Below are positions 25,458 through 34,717 of a DNA stretch of 64,000 nucleotides, piece by piece; positions within the stretch are counted from its first letter, which is position 1, and each line of letters begins with the position of its first letter. The position numbers and the translations under genes are program-made. The notes below the pieces were generated by a model that worked only from the letters and a program-made list of their open reading frames with translations, ran no database searches and was not told where the DNA came from. This DNA is from Lachnospiraceae bacterium (GTDB taxonomy: Bacteria; Bacillota; Clostridia; Lachnospirales; Lachnospiraceae), in contig JAFSRP010000018.1 of the NCBI GenBank assembly GCA_017446045.1, positions 124,001-188,000 on the forward strand, read 5' to 3'.

Positions 25458-26156
25458 ATGGATGCACAGGAGATCATAAGATATATTTCTGAATCAGAAA
25501 AGAAGACCCCGGTCAGGATCTTCATAAAAGAAAAGCCGGGAGCTTGCGTGGATTACGGTACAGCAAAGGTTTTCGGCGCCGGAGATAAAATCGTGTTCGG
25601 AGACTGGAAGGATCTGAAACCGATCCTCGATGCGAATGCGGAGTTTATCGAAGACCTTGTGGTCGAAAATGACAGACGAAATTCCGGCGTACCGATGCTG
25701 GATCTCCGTGAGATCCCCGCGCGTATTGAACCCGGTGCCGTTATACGTGAAAAGGTGGAGATCGGGGCAAACGCCGTCATCATGATGGGCGCTATCATCA
25801 ATATCGGAGCCGTGATCGGAGAAGGGACCATGATCGACATGGGTGCCGTGCTGGGCGGAAGAGCTACTGTGGGAAAACACTGTCATATCGGTGCCGGCGC
25901 TGTACTTGCAGGCGTGATCGAGCCTGCTTCTGCCGTTCCTGTTATCGTGGAGGATAACGTACTTGTCGGTGCAAATGCCGTAGTTATTGAAGGCGTCCAT
26001 GTCGGAGAAGGTGCTGTGGTCGCTGCCGGTGCTATCGTGACGGAAGATGTTCCGGCAAATGCAGTCGTTGCGGGCTGCCCGGCACGTGTGATCAAGATGA
26101 AGGACGATAAGACCACCATGAAGACTGCGCTTGAAGACGCGCTTCGTAAACTGTAA
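25458..26156 (+). CDS. dapH: Tetrahydrodipicolinate N-acetyltransferase
   Basis: A 232-residue acetyl-CoA-dependent acyltransferase of the acetylase DAP branch. An N-terminal DapH-specific domain (DAQEIIRYI, then KKTPVRIFI) is followed by a left-handed beta helix of hexapeptide repeats (about residues 95-215). The N-terminal domain is that of DapH rather than of the succinyl-transferring DapD. ATG 25458 behind AGGAG is chosen over 25428; it matches the N-terminus of known DapH proteins. Confidence 0.94.
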   Translation: MDAQEIIRYISESEKKTPVRIFIKEKPGACVDYGTAKVFGAGDKIVFGDWKDLKPILDANAEFIEDLVVENDRRNSGVPMLDLREIPARIEPGAVIREKVEIGANAVIMMGAIINIGAVIGEGTMIDMGAVLGGRATVGKHCHIGAGAVLAGVIEPASAVPVIVEDNVLVGANAVVIEGVHVGEGAVVAAGAIVTEDVPANAVVAGCPARVIKMKDDKTTMKTALEDALRKL

Positions 26157-26202
26157 GCCTGATAATGCCTTAAAAGGGCACCAGAGAGGAACATACAACA
26201 TT

Positions 26203-27477
26203 ATGAGAGAACAACTGCCGTTCGGGCTGGATGATGTAAAAAGATGGAACGGGACGTATCCGACTCCCTTCTATGTCTATGATGCAGAAGGGATCCGGAA
26301 CTGCGTCCGGGAGCTGTATGATGCTTTTTCCTGGAATGAAGGTTTCAAAGAATATTTCGCAGTCAAGGCAACGCCTACGCCGGGCGTTCTTCGCCTGCTT
26401 GCATCCCTGGGATGCGGCGCGGACTGCGCCTCCATTCCGGAACTGCTGCTGGCAGAGTGCTCGGGCATCAGCGGAAGCAGCATAATCCTGAGCTCCAATG
26501 AGACCCTTCCGGAGGAATACCGCGCAGCCGCAAAGCTCGGCGCGATCATCAACCTGGATGATATCACACAGATCGAACACATGGAAGCTGCCTGCGGCAT
26601 TCCGGAAACGGTCTGCTGCCGATACAATCCCGGACAGTTCAGCAACACCAACGGCATCATGGGTCATCAGTATGACAGCAAGTTCGGGATGAAACCCGAC
26701 CAGCTGCTGGAAGCCTATGCAGAACTCAGAAACAAAGGTGTAAAGCACTTTGGCCTTCATGCCATGCTTTCCAGCTGTTCCCTCGATGAAAACTATTATC
26801 CGAACCTGGCACGGGAACTGTTCACCCTGGTGCTTCGCATCCATAAGGTCCTGGGGATCGACATCGAGTTTGTTGATTTCTCGGGCGGCATCGGCATCCC
26901 GTACCGTCCGGAGGAAAAGGCGATCGATATGATGAAGATCGGTGCCGCTGTGCATATAGTCTACGACGAGCTGCTGACTGCCAACGGCCTTAGTGTCCGC
27001 ATCTATACGGAAATGGGACGGTATATTACAGGCCCCTATGGCTATCTTGTGACCAGGGTCGTCGGAAAGAAGCATATTTATAAGGAGTATGTAGGCGTGG
27101 ATGCCACGGCCTGCAACCTGATGCGTCCCGCTATGTACGAAGCCTACCATCACATTCGTGTACTCGGAAAGGAGACGGAACCCGCCGAGATCACTGTAGA
27201 TGTGGTCGGATCCCTTTGCGAGAACAATGACAAGTTTGCCGTAAACCGCGGCCTTCCTCTTACCGATATAGGAGATTATCTTGTCATTGAGGATGCGGGC
27301 GCTCACGGGCACTCCATGGGATATAACTATAATGGCAAACTCAGATCGGCAGAATTGCTGATGGAGACGGATGGCAGTGTCAGCTGTATCCGGAGAGCGC
27401 AGACCCCGGAAGATTACTTCAGTACCCTGGATGTGGACACGGCATTTACAGCCGCAAAAGCAGAGAGTATCATTTGA
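26203..27477 (+). CDS. lysA: Diaminopimelate decarboxylase
   Basis: A 424-residue fold III PLP decarboxylase that converts meso-DAP to lysine. The PLP lysine is K55 in EYFAVKATPTP; the glycine-rich phosphate loop is FSGGIGIP, and YTEMGRYITGP and SLCENND are the C-terminal active-site segments. The sequence belongs to the divergent long clade seen in Clostridia. AGAGAGG lies 13 bases before ATG 26203, a little far. Acting last in the pathway, it sits ahead of the deacetylase gene in the operon. Confidence 0.93.
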   Translation: MREQLPFGLDDVKRWNGTYPTPFYVYDAEGIRNCVRELYDAFSWNEGFKEYFAVKATPTPGVLRLLASLGCGADCASIPELLLAECSGISGSSIILSSNETLPEEYRAAAKLGAIINLDDITQIEHMEAACGIPETVCCRYNPGQFSNTNGIMGHQYDSKFGMKPDQLLEAYAELRNKGVKHFGLHAMLSSCSLDENYYPNLARELFTLVLRIHKVLGIDIEFVDFSGGIGIPYRPEEKAIDMMKIGAAVHIVYDELLTANGLSVRIYTEMGRYITGPYGYLVTRVVGKKHIYKEYVGVDATACNLMRPAMYEAYHHIRVLGKETEPAEITVDVVGSLCENNDKFAVNRGLPLTDIGDYLVIEDAGAHGHSMGYNYNGKLRSAELLMETDGSVSCIRRAQTPEDYFSTLDVDTAFTAAKAESII

Positions 27478-27493
27478 CACGGATCTTTAAAGT

Positions 27494-28684
27494 ATGATGA
27501 TCGACTGGTTGAAAGAAGCAGAAAGACATGCCGATGAGATCATGGATATCCGGGAAGATATCCATGCGTTTCCGGAACGCGGCAATGAGGAGTTCAGGAC
27601 GGCAGAGCTGATCGAGGACCGTCTTCATTCCTATGGGATCCCGACCCGCCGTCTTCTAGGAACGGCGGTGATAGGGGAACTTCGTGGCACCGGGAGATCC
27701 GATGCGGATCATTCCGGTGAACTGTATCCCCAGAAGACTGTCGCCCTCCGTGCGGATATCGATGCCCTTCCGATAGAAGAAAAAACAGATTGGGCCTTCG
27801 CCTCAAACACACCGGGCCTGATGCATGCCTGCGGCCATGATATACATACGGCAGCGGCGCTCGGTGCTGCAAGACTTCTCAGTAAATACAGCGACTGTTT
27901 CAGCGGGACGGTCCGCTTCATTTTCCAGCCTGACGAGGAAGGAAGCGGCGGAGCCGACAGGTTGGTGCGTGCCGGAGTCATGAATGGGGTAGGAGCTGTC
28001 TTTGGCGCCCACGTTTCTCCGGATCTGTCTCCCGGGACTGTCGGGATCCGCTACGGAAAATTCTACGCCGCAGCGGATGTTTTCCATCTCGGCATACAAG
28101 GCAAGAGTTCCCACGGCGCAGAGCCCGAAAAAGGCATCGACGCGCTTGCGGCAGCGGCACGGATGGTGACAGAGCTGGAGGCTCTTCCTTCCGTTTTTCT
28201 GCCGGAACGTTCCGTGCTGACTATCGGGACCTTCCACTCAGGCACAGCCACAAATATCCTGCCCGGGGATGCGGAGATCACCGGGATCATCCGTACGCTC
28301 GGTTCTAATACCAGAAAAGCCATGAAGGCGCGTTTTGCGGATACGGTACGATCGATCGAAGCGGATACCGGTGTCACGGTCAGCGTCCGCTTCCGGGAGA
28401 GTTATCCCGGGGTCGTAAACACGGACGCGGAGACTGCCCACGCGGAACAGGCTGCAAGGCGCGTGTTCGGACCGGATCGTGTGATACGGATCGAGACTCC
28501 CACCATGACGACAGAAGACTTTGGATATTATATCGATGCCACGTCTGCCGGCTCTTTTTACCATATCGGCGTCGGCGGGGATTATCCGCTTCATAATGAG
28601 CATTTTCTGCCGTCCGGGGATACTGCGGTGTACGCGGCAGCAATGCATGCGGAAACGATCTGTTCGTGGCTCATGCAGGCTTGA
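27494..28684 (+). CDS. dapL: M20-family amidohydrolase, probable N-acetyldiaminopimelate deacetylase
   Basis: A 396-residue M20D peptidase-like metal hydrolase. Metal ligands are in HACGHDIHT and PDEEGSGG, with HEHFLP-like HNEHFLP near the end. On sequence alone it could be an aminoacylase or hippurate hydrolase, but following dapH and lysA it most likely removes acetate from N-acetyl-LL-DAP, the step needed after DapH. ATG 27494 or 27497 may be used; no strong ribosome-binding site is seen, and it begins 16 bases after lysA. The symbol is context-based. Confidence 0.75.
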   Translation: MMIDWLKEAERHADEIMDIREDIHAFPERGNEEFRTAELIEDRLHSYGIPTRRLLGTAVIGELRGTGRSDADHSGELYPQKTVALRADIDALPIEEKTDWAFASNTPGLMHACGHDIHTAAALGAARLLSKYSDCFSGTVRFIFQPDEEGSGGADRLVRAGVMNGVGAVFGAHVSPDLSPGTVGIRYGKFYAAADVFHLGIQGKSSHGAEPEKGIDALAAAARMVTELEALPSVFLPERSVLTIGTFHSGTATNILPGDAEITGIIRTLGSNTRKAMKARFADTVRSIEADTGVTVSVRFRESYPGVVNTDAETAHAEQAARRVFGPDRVIRIETPTMTTEDFGYYIDATSAGSFYHIGVGGDYPLHNEHFLPSGDTAVYAAAMHAETICSWLMQA

Positions 28685-28724
28685 GTTTTTTATAACAAAT
28701 ATATTGTATTTTCCTTATAACTGG

Positions 28725-28730
28725 TATAAA
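28725..28730 (+). promoter_or_regulatory. Possible separate promoter for lysC
   Basis: TGG followed by TATAAA forms an extended -10; TTGTAT lies upstream at only 15 bases spacing. It would give lysC transcription independent of the riboswitch. Confidence 0.35.
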
Positions 28731-28781
28731 ATGTCACTCTGGTGTCCGGATCACTGATCCGGTAGGAAGGAATCATTCTTT

Positions 28782-30104
28782 ATGCAGACATATGTAGCAA
28801 AATTCGGCGGCAGTTCCCTTGCAGACGCTGCACAGTTTCAGAAAGTGGCGGCGATCATCAAGGCACGACCTTCCAGAAAATATATCGTGGCTTCAGCACC
28901 GGGAAAGCGCAGCCCTGAAGATACGAAAGTGACGGATCTTTTATATTCCTGCTACAATAAAGCGGTTGCAGGAGAGGATTTTATGTCTGTCATGGATGAG
29001 ATCCGGGATCGTTTCCAGGAGATCATCGATGACTGCGGGATCAGTTTCGACCTCGAAACGGAGCTCGCTCTGATCGCGGCGCATCTTTATGAGGGACCTC
29101 AGAAAGAGTATATGGCCAGCCGCGGGGAATATCTGAATTCAAAGATCCTCGCCGCATTTCTGGAGTTTGACTTTCTTGATGCTGCCGAGTGCATCCGATT
29201 CCGTGAAGACGGACATCTCGATGCCGAGACCACGAATGATAATCTTGGACGGGCGCTGAGGGATCGGCCGTATACTGTGATCCCCGGTTTTTACGGTGCC
29301 CAGGAAGACGGTACGATCCGTACATTTACCAGAGGCGGTTCCGATGTTACCGGTTCCCTGGTGGCGAGGGCTGTCCATGCGGATATGTATGAAAACTGGA
29401 CGGATGTAAGCGGCATGATGTCAGCGGATCCGAGGATCGTTGATAATCCTCGCATTATAGAAGCCATCACCTATCGTGAACTTCGCGAGCTCAGTTATAT
29501 GGGCGCTTCGGTCATGCATGAGGCTGCTGTTTTCCCGGTCCGAAAAGCCGGGATCATGATGAACATCCGCAACACCAACAGCCCTGAGGACCCGGGAACA
29601 CTGATCGCTTCCGAGCTTCCGAGAGTGCCCCGTAAGCATAAGGTTACCGGCATTGCCGGAATGAAAGGCTTTACGTCCATACTGGTAGAGGATTCCTCTA
29701 TGAACGACCAGGTCGGCTACGGAATGAAGCTTCTTGGTATATTTGCCAGACACGGCGTTCCGTTTGAGCATCTTCCCACCGGCATCGACACCATGTCCGT
29801 CGTTGTCCGCACTTCGCTTTTTGATCCGTTCCGCAATACCATCATGGATGAGATCCGCGATGAGATTGGTCCGGAACTCCTCTTTGTAGAGGATCATCTT
29901 GCCATGGTTGCCGTCGTAGGACAGGGGATGGCGTACTCAAAGGGCACAGCCGCCCGCATTATGAAAGCGCTTTCGGATGCCCGCATCAACATCCGCATGA
30001 TCGACCAGGGTTCGAGTGAGATCAACATCATCATCTGTGTGGATGAGGAGGACTACGAGGAAGCGATCCGCAGTATATATAATCAGATCGAGTTCACGTT
30101 ATAA
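28782..30104 (+). CDS. lysC: Aspartate kinase
   Basis: A 440-residue aspartokinase, first step of the aspartate family. The ATP site starts with KFGGSSL at residue 7; SRGEYLNSKI and FTRGGSDVTGS are the aspartate and nucleotide loops. Two ACT domains (about residues 300-440) make it a candidate for amino-acid feedback. It resembles the lysine-sensitive AK III class more than the alpha/beta-overlapping Bacillus type; there is no sign of an internal beta-subunit start. GGAAGGAA lies upstream of ATG 28782. Confidence 0.94.
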   Translation: MQTYVAKFGGSSLADAAQFQKVAAIIKARPSRKYIVASAPGKRSPEDTKVTDLLYSCYNKAVAGEDFMSVMDEIRDRFQEIIDDCGISFDLETELALIAAHLYEGPQKEYMASRGEYLNSKILAAFLEFDFLDAAECIRFREDGHLDAETTNDNLGRALRDRPYTVIPGFYGAQEDGTIRTFTRGGSDVTGSLVARAVHADMYENWTDVSGMMSADPRIVDNPRIIEAITYRELRELSYMGASVMHEAAVFPVRKAGIMMNIRNTNSPEDPGTLIASELPRVPRKHKVTGIAGMKGFTSILVEDSSMNDQVGYGMKLLGIFARHGVPFEHLPTGIDTMSVVVRTSLFDPFRNTIMDEIRDEIGPELLFVEDHLAMVAVVGQGMAYSKGTAARIMKALSDARINIRMIDQGSSEINIIICVDEEDYEEAIRSIYNQIEFTL

Positions 30105-30139
30105 CAGCTTCAGCATGTTTTTTTGCAAGGAGGATGAAC

Positions 30140-30931
30140 ATGAGAGTTGTCATTCAGGATGATTATCAGAAGATGAGCAAATGGGCTGCGAATTATATCG
30201 CAGCGAAGATCAATGCTCATAAGGAAAACAGACCATTCGTACTCGGACTTCCGACCGGCTCTTCACCCATAGGTGTTTATCAGGAACTGGTACGGATGAA
30301 CAAAGCGGGAGAGGTATCTTTCGCAAATGTTGTGACCTTCAACATGGATGAGTATCTGGGACTGCCGCATGAGCATGATCAGAGCTACTGGTATTTCATG
30401 CATGACAATTTCTTTGACCACCTCGTTGATATGAAGCCGGAGAATATCAATATCCTGAACGGCATGGCGGAGAATCCGGCGGCAGAGTGTGCGCGTTATG
30501 AAGAGAAGATCGCCTCTTACGGAGGGATCGACCTGTTTATGGGCGGCATCGGCGTCGACGGACATCTGGCGTTCAATGAGCCGTTCACTTCACTTTCATC
30601 CCGCACAGGCGTACGCGACCTGACCACGGATACCCGCATCGTCAATTCAAGGTTCTTCGGCAATGATCCTGAAGCGGTACCGTCCCAGGCGCTTTCTGTC
30701 GGTATCGGCACTGTGACCGATTCAAAGGAAGTGCTGGTGCTGATCAGCGGACATAACAAGGCAAGAGCCCTTGCAGCGACTGTCGAAGGCGGCGTAAGCC
30801 AGAAATGGACCTGCTCCGCACTGCAGCTGCACAACGCGGCGATCATTGCCTGCGATGAAGAAGCATGCGGTGAGCTTACGGTAGATACCTACAAATACTT
30901 CCTTGATATTGAAAAGAAGGAAAGGTTATAA
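30140..30931 (+). CDS. nagB: Glucosamine-6-phosphate deaminase
   Basis: A 263-residue cytosolic enzyme that converts glucosamine-6-phosphate to fructose-6-phosphate and ammonia. PTGSSPIGVY is the phosphate loop, FNMDEYLGL holds the catalytic aspartate, and GGIGVDGHLAFNEP the Asp-His-Glu relay. AAGGAGG six bases before ATG 30140 decides this start over 30134. A terminator follows, so it is either monocistronic or at the end of the lysC transcript. Confidence 0.96.
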   Translation: MRVVIQDDYQKMSKWAANYIAAKINAHKENRPFVLGLPTGSSPIGVYQELVRMNKAGEVSFANVVTFNMDEYLGLPHEHDQSYWYFMHDNFFDHLVDMKPENINILNGMAENPAAECARYEEKIASYGGIDLFMGGIGVDGHLAFNEPFTSLSSRTGVRDLTTDTRIVNSRFFGNDPEAVPSQALSVGIGTVTDSKEVLVLISGHNKARALAATVEGGVSQKWTCSALQLHNAAIIACDEEACGELTVDTYKYFLDIEKKERL

Positions 30932-30952
30932 GATATCCTAGAATAACAAAAT

Positions 30953-30988
30953 GGCGTTTCTTGAAAAAGAAACGCCGTTTTTCTTTTA
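30953..30988 (+). terminator. Terminator after nagB
   Basis: A perfect 10-bp stem, GGCGTTTCTT with AAGAAACGCC, GAAA loop, then GTTTTTCTTTT. Confidence 0.95.
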
Positions 30989-31034
30989 ATGGATGTGTTC
31001 CGTTTTCCGATCCTTATTGTTTCGGAATTTGCTC

Positions 31035-31063
31035 TTCCAAGAGCGGCACTTTGAGGGTATAAT
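31035..31063 (+). promoter_or_regulatory. Promoter of the transketolase/ABC importer operon
   Basis: A perfect TATAAT (31058-31063) with a weak -35 TTCCAA at 17 bases. Confidence 0.55.
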
Positions 31064-31098
31064 GTATACCTACGATTATATATTATAGTGGAGTTATT

Positions 31099-32190
31099 AT
31101 GACTGATAAGGAGATACTGCAGCTTCAGATCACGGCATGCGAACTCCGGGAACTGATCCTTCGCGCATTGTTTAATGCGAGATCCGGTCATCCCGGCGGC
31201 AGCCTTTCGATCGTGGAGGCTTTGACCTACCTTTACAAATATGAGATCCGGATCGATGACCCTCATTCTCCGGATCGGGACCGTCTAGTGCTCTCAAAGG
31301 GGCACGCTGTTCCGGCGCAATATGCCGTACTGGCAATGAAGGGGATGATCCCGATCTCGCTGCTGGACACACTACGCAAGATCGACAGTCCGCTGCAGGG
31401 TCACCCCAAGCTGGGATCTGTACCGGGTATCGAAATGTCCACCGGTTCTCTCGGGCAGGGCATTTCCGTTGCATGCGGCATGGCGCTCGGAGCAAAGATC
31501 AATCATCAGAAGCTGCGTGTCTATGCGGTTCTCGGAGATGGTGAACTTCAGGAAGGACAGGTGTGGGAGGCGATCCACTTTGCATCCCATTACAGTCTGA
31601 ACAATCTGTGCCTTCTTGTGGACTGGAATAATCTGCAGATCGACGGATATGTGGATGACGTCATGAACCTTCGTAAAATGGATGATCGGTTCCGTGCCAA
31701 CGGGTTCCGCACGATCGTCATTGACGGACATGATTTTATTGAGCTGCAGGCTGCGTTCAGCATGTTCCATCAGACCAAGGACCGTCCGACTGCTGTGATC
31801 ATGAAGACCATCAAGGGCAAGGGCGTCAGTTATATGGAGGATGCCGTAGAATGGCACGGCAAAGCTCCCAACGAAGAGGAATACAAGCAGGCGATCCTTG
31901 AACTGGACCGGCAGATCCAGACGCTTCGCCGCATGGATCAGGAGGGTACTGATGTAGGCGGTACCGAGACAGGCGGTATGGCTCTCGGAATGATGGACCT
32001 GAGCGACCCCAAGTGGGACAGCATGGTCCTGGACAGCTTTGCGCGGAACTCTCTCGCACAGCGTGCCGCGGCGGAACGTGAAATGCAGCAGCGGGCTGAG
32101 GAATCTGTCCGTGAAATGCAGGAACATGCTGCGCGGCAGCGGATGATGAAGCTTAATAAAGATACTGCCGGAAAAGGAGAGTCCATATGA
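31099..32190 (+). CDS. Transketolase N-terminal subunit with C-terminal extension
   Basis: A 363-residue thiamine diphosphate-binding half of a split transketolase. GHPGGSLS, GSLGQGISVA and the TPP motif GDGELQEGQVWEA with NLQIDG are all present within the first 275 residues, the usual length. About 85 more residues follow: a Gly-rich segment and a highly charged Gln/Glu/Arg helix (from about 320) that looks like a coiled coil and is not part of the standard subunit. Its stop overlaps the start of the C-terminal subunit by 4 bases, as expected for partners in one complex. Confidence 0.93.
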   Translation: MTDKEILQLQITACELRELILRALFNARSGHPGGSLSIVEALTYLYKYEIRIDDPHSPDRDRLVLSKGHAVPAQYAVLAMKGMIPISLLDTLRKIDSPLQGHPKLGSVPGIEMSTGSLGQGISVACGMALGAKINHQKLRVYAVLGDGELQEGQVWEAIHFASHYSLNNLCLLVDWNNLQIDGYVDDVMNLRKMDDRFRANGFRTIVIDGHDFIELQAAFSMFHQTKDRPTAVIMKTIKGKGVSYMEDAVEWHGKAPNEEEYKQAILELDRQIQTLRRMDQEGTDVGGTETGGMALGMMDLSDPKWDSMVLDSFARNSLAQRAAAEREMQQRAEESVREMQEHAARQRMMKLNKDTAGKGESI

Positions 32191-33143
32191 AAAAGATCGC
32201 AACCAGAGTAAGCTATGGTGAAACGCTGGTCGAACTGGGGGCTTCTCATCCGGAGATCATCGTACTGGATGCCGACTTGGCAGCAGCAACCAAGACGGAT
32301 CTGTTTAAAAAAGCCTATCCGGAACGCCATTTTGAGTGCGGTATCGCGGAAGCCAATATGATCGGTGTAGCGGCGGGACTGTCGACCATGGGGCTGGTGC
32401 CGTTCGCATCGAGCTTTGCAATGTTCTCTGCGGGACGAGCGTATGAACAGATCCGGAACTCTGTGGGCTATCCGCATATGAACGTCAAGATCGCCGGGAC
32501 ACACGCGGGCATTTCCGTAGGTGAAGACGGTGCTTCCCACCAGTGCTGTGAAGATATTGCATTGATGCGCACGATCCCCGGGATGACAGTGCTGTGTCCT
32601 GCAGATGACATCGAAGCGCGTGAAGCGGTGCGCCAGGCATATGCATGGAAAGGCCCGGTCTACCTCCGTTTCAGTCGACTGGCACTGCCGGTCTTCCATG
32701 AGGGACCGAGCGGGTTCCGCATCGGAAAGGGTGAGGTGCTACATGAAGGCCGTGATATTGCGTTCATTGCAACAGGCCAAATGAGTTATGAAGCCCTTCA
32801 GGCAGCGCTGCAGCTCGAAGAAGAAGGCATTCATGCCCGTGTGATCAATATGTGCAGCATCAAACCTCTGGATGAAGAGCTTGTACTTGCTGCTGCTTCA
32901 GACTGCGGAAGGATCATCACCTGCGAGGAACACAGTATCATCGGCGGCCTCGGGGAGGCTGTATGCGGCGTGATCTCGGAGAAGTGCCCTGTTCCTGTAC
33001 ACAGGATCGGCGTCAATGATGTCTTCGGACATTCCGGCCCCGGCGCGGATCTTCTGAAGGAATTCGGCCTGTCCGCTGAACATGTGGCAGAAACTGCACG
33101 GCAATTACTGCGCGACACAGCAAAGAAAGAGGAGGTGCGTTGA
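32187..33143 (+). CDS. Transketolase C-terminal subunit
   Basis: A 318-residue partner carrying the pyrimidine-binding and C-terminal domains. FECGIAEANMIGVAAGLS contains the activating glutamate, and THAGISVGEDGASHQ is conserved. AAAGGAGA lies before ATG 32187. With the N-terminal subunit it links the pentose phosphate pathway to glycolysis; fused to an apparent nucleoside importer operon, it may help use the ribose from nucleosides. Confidence 0.95.
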   Translation: MKKIATRVSYGETLVELGASHPEIIVLDADLAAATKTDLFKKAYPERHFECGIAEANMIGVAAGLSTMGLVPFASSFAMFSAGRAYEQIRNSVGYPHMNVKIAGTHAGISVGEDGASHQCCEDIALMRTIPGMTVLCPADDIEAREAVRQAYAWKGPVYLRFSRLALPVFHEGPSGFRIGKGEVLHEGRDIAFIATGQMSYEALQAALQLEEEGIHARVINMCSIKPLDEELVLAAASDCGRIITCEEHSIIGGLGEAVCGVISEKCPVPVHRIGVNDVFGHSGPGADLLKEFGLSAEHVAETARQLLRDTAKKEEVR

Positions 33144-34717
33144 CTTTGGGCTCCGCACATGCAATAGAATTCAGGAATATCAGCAAATACTTCGGACGGA
33201 AAGTTGCCAACGAAAACATCAGTTTCTCCATGGATGGGGGCATGATCCTGTCGCTCCTGGGGGAGAACGGCAGCGGCAAGACCACCCTGATGAATATGCT
33301 GGCGGGTATTTATTACCCGGATGAAGGGGAGATCCTGATCAACGGGTCCCCCGTGCAGATCCGCTCACCAAAGGATGCCTTTTCCTACAATATCGGAATG
33401 GTGCACCAGCATTTCAAGCTGGTGGACCTGTTTACGGCGGCTGAAAATATCGCGCTCGGTGAACACGGAAAGCTGGACCGGGCTGCCATCTCCGCGAGAA
33501 TACGTGAGATAAGCGGCAGATACGGTTTTATAATCGATCCGGATAAAAAAGTCTATGAAATGTCTGTTTCCGAGAAGCAGACGGTTGAGATCGTGAAGGT
33601 CCTGTACCGCGGCGCGGATGTCCTTATTCTGGACGAACCCACTGCGGTTCTGACGCCGCAGGAGATCGGGCATCTGTTTACGGTGCTCCGGGCTATGAAA
33701 GCAGACGGGAAGTCTATCATCATCATCACACACAAGCTGAATGAGGTCATGGAGATCTCGGATGAGGTCGCTGTCCTGAATCATGGCCGGTTTATCGGCA
33801 AAGTCAGGACCTGCGATACCAATCCGCAAAAGCTCACGGAGATGATGGTCGGTCACAAAGTGGCGCTGGAGATCCGGCGTCCCCTTCCTGTGGATCCGCG
33901 TCCCAGGATCGTAATCGATGATCTTACGGTGCGCAATCACGAAGGCGTCAATAAAGCCCATCATATAAGTTTTACCGCATACAGCGGGGAGATCCTGGGC
34001 ATCGCCGGTATCGCCGGGAGCGGACAGAAAGAACTTCTGGAAGCCATTGCCGGACTGCAGGTGATCACTTCCGGCAGTATAAAGTACCTGCCGGAAGGCA
34101 AAAAGCCCATGGAACTGGTCGGAAAGTCACCGATGCAGATCCGTGACGCGGGTATTTCTCTTGCATTTGTACCCGAAGACAGACTGGGCATGGGACTGGT
34201 CGGATCCATGGGCATGTCGGGGAACATGCTTCTGCGTACTTGGAAACGCGGAAAGGGCCTTTTCGTTGATGAAAAGATCTCCAGGGATCTCGCGGAAAAG
34301 ATCAGGAACGAGCTCGATGTATCGACCCCTGATGTCATGTATCCTGTCCGGCGTCTTTCCGGCGGAAACGTACAGAAAGTCCTGGTAGGACGGGAGATCG
34401 CGAGCGCGCCTTCCGTTCTTCTCAGTGCATATGCCGTGCGCGGCCTGGATATCAATACTTCCTATACCATTTATAACCTGATGACCGAGCAGAAAGAAAA
34501 GGGTGTTGCCGTACTTTACGTCGGCGAGGATCTGGACGTTCTGCTTGAACTTTGCGACCGCATCGTGGTATTGTGCGACGGGCACGTGTCCGGCATCGTT
34601 GACGCAAGAACAACTGATAAAAATGAAATCGGCCTGCTGATGACATCCATCGGAGGCCAGCCGAAAAACGGTGAGACAACATCAGCAGAAGGCGGAAAGG
34701 AGAAAGCAGATGCATAA
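33140..34717 (+). CDS. Nucleoside/sugar-type ABC importer, duplicated ATPase subunit
   Basis: A 525-residue protein of the RbsA/YufO kind with two ATPase domains in one chain. Domain 1 is canonical: GENGSGKTT, a MSVSEKQ signature, and ILDEPTAVLTP. Domain 2 is degenerate: GIAGSGQKE in place of Walker A, an intact LSGGNVQK signature, and SAYAVRGLD where most relatives read PTRGLD, so it probably does not hydrolyse ATP. The start is TTG 33140, eight bases after GAGGAGG and overlapping the transketolase stop. Permeases follow, placing it in a BMP-family nucleoside-type importer. Confidence 0.9.
   Translation: MTLGSAHAIEFRNISKYFGRKVANENISFSMDGGMILSLLGENGSGKTTLMNMLAGIYYPDEGEILINGSPVQIRSPKDAFSYNIGMVHQHFKLVDLFTAAENIALGEHGKLDRAAISARIREISGRYGFIIDPDKKVYEMSVSEKQTVEIVKVLYRGADVLILDEPTAVLTPQEIGHLFTVLRAMKADGKSIIIITHKLNEVMEISDEVAVLNHGRFIGKVRTCDTNPQKLTEMMVGHKVALEIRRPLPVDPRPRIVIDDLTVRNHEGVNKAHHISFTAYSGEILGIAGIAGSGQKELLEAIAGLQVITSGSIKYLPEGKKPMELVGKSPMQIRDAGISLAFVPEDRLGMGLVGSMGMSGNMLLRTWKRGKGLFVDEKISRDLAEKIRNELDVSTPDVMYPVRRLSGGNVQKVLVGREIASAPSVLLSAYAVRGLDINTSYTIYNLMTEQKEKGVAVLYVGEDLDVLLELCDRIVVLCDGHVSGIVDARTTDKNEIGLLMTSIGGQPKNGETTSAEGGKEKADA

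Noticed and set aside
26170..27480. A 436-codon open frame on the minus strand across lysA
   Set aside because: The plus strand encodes an intact PLP decarboxylase. The antisense product has no recognisable motif and no ribosome-binding site.
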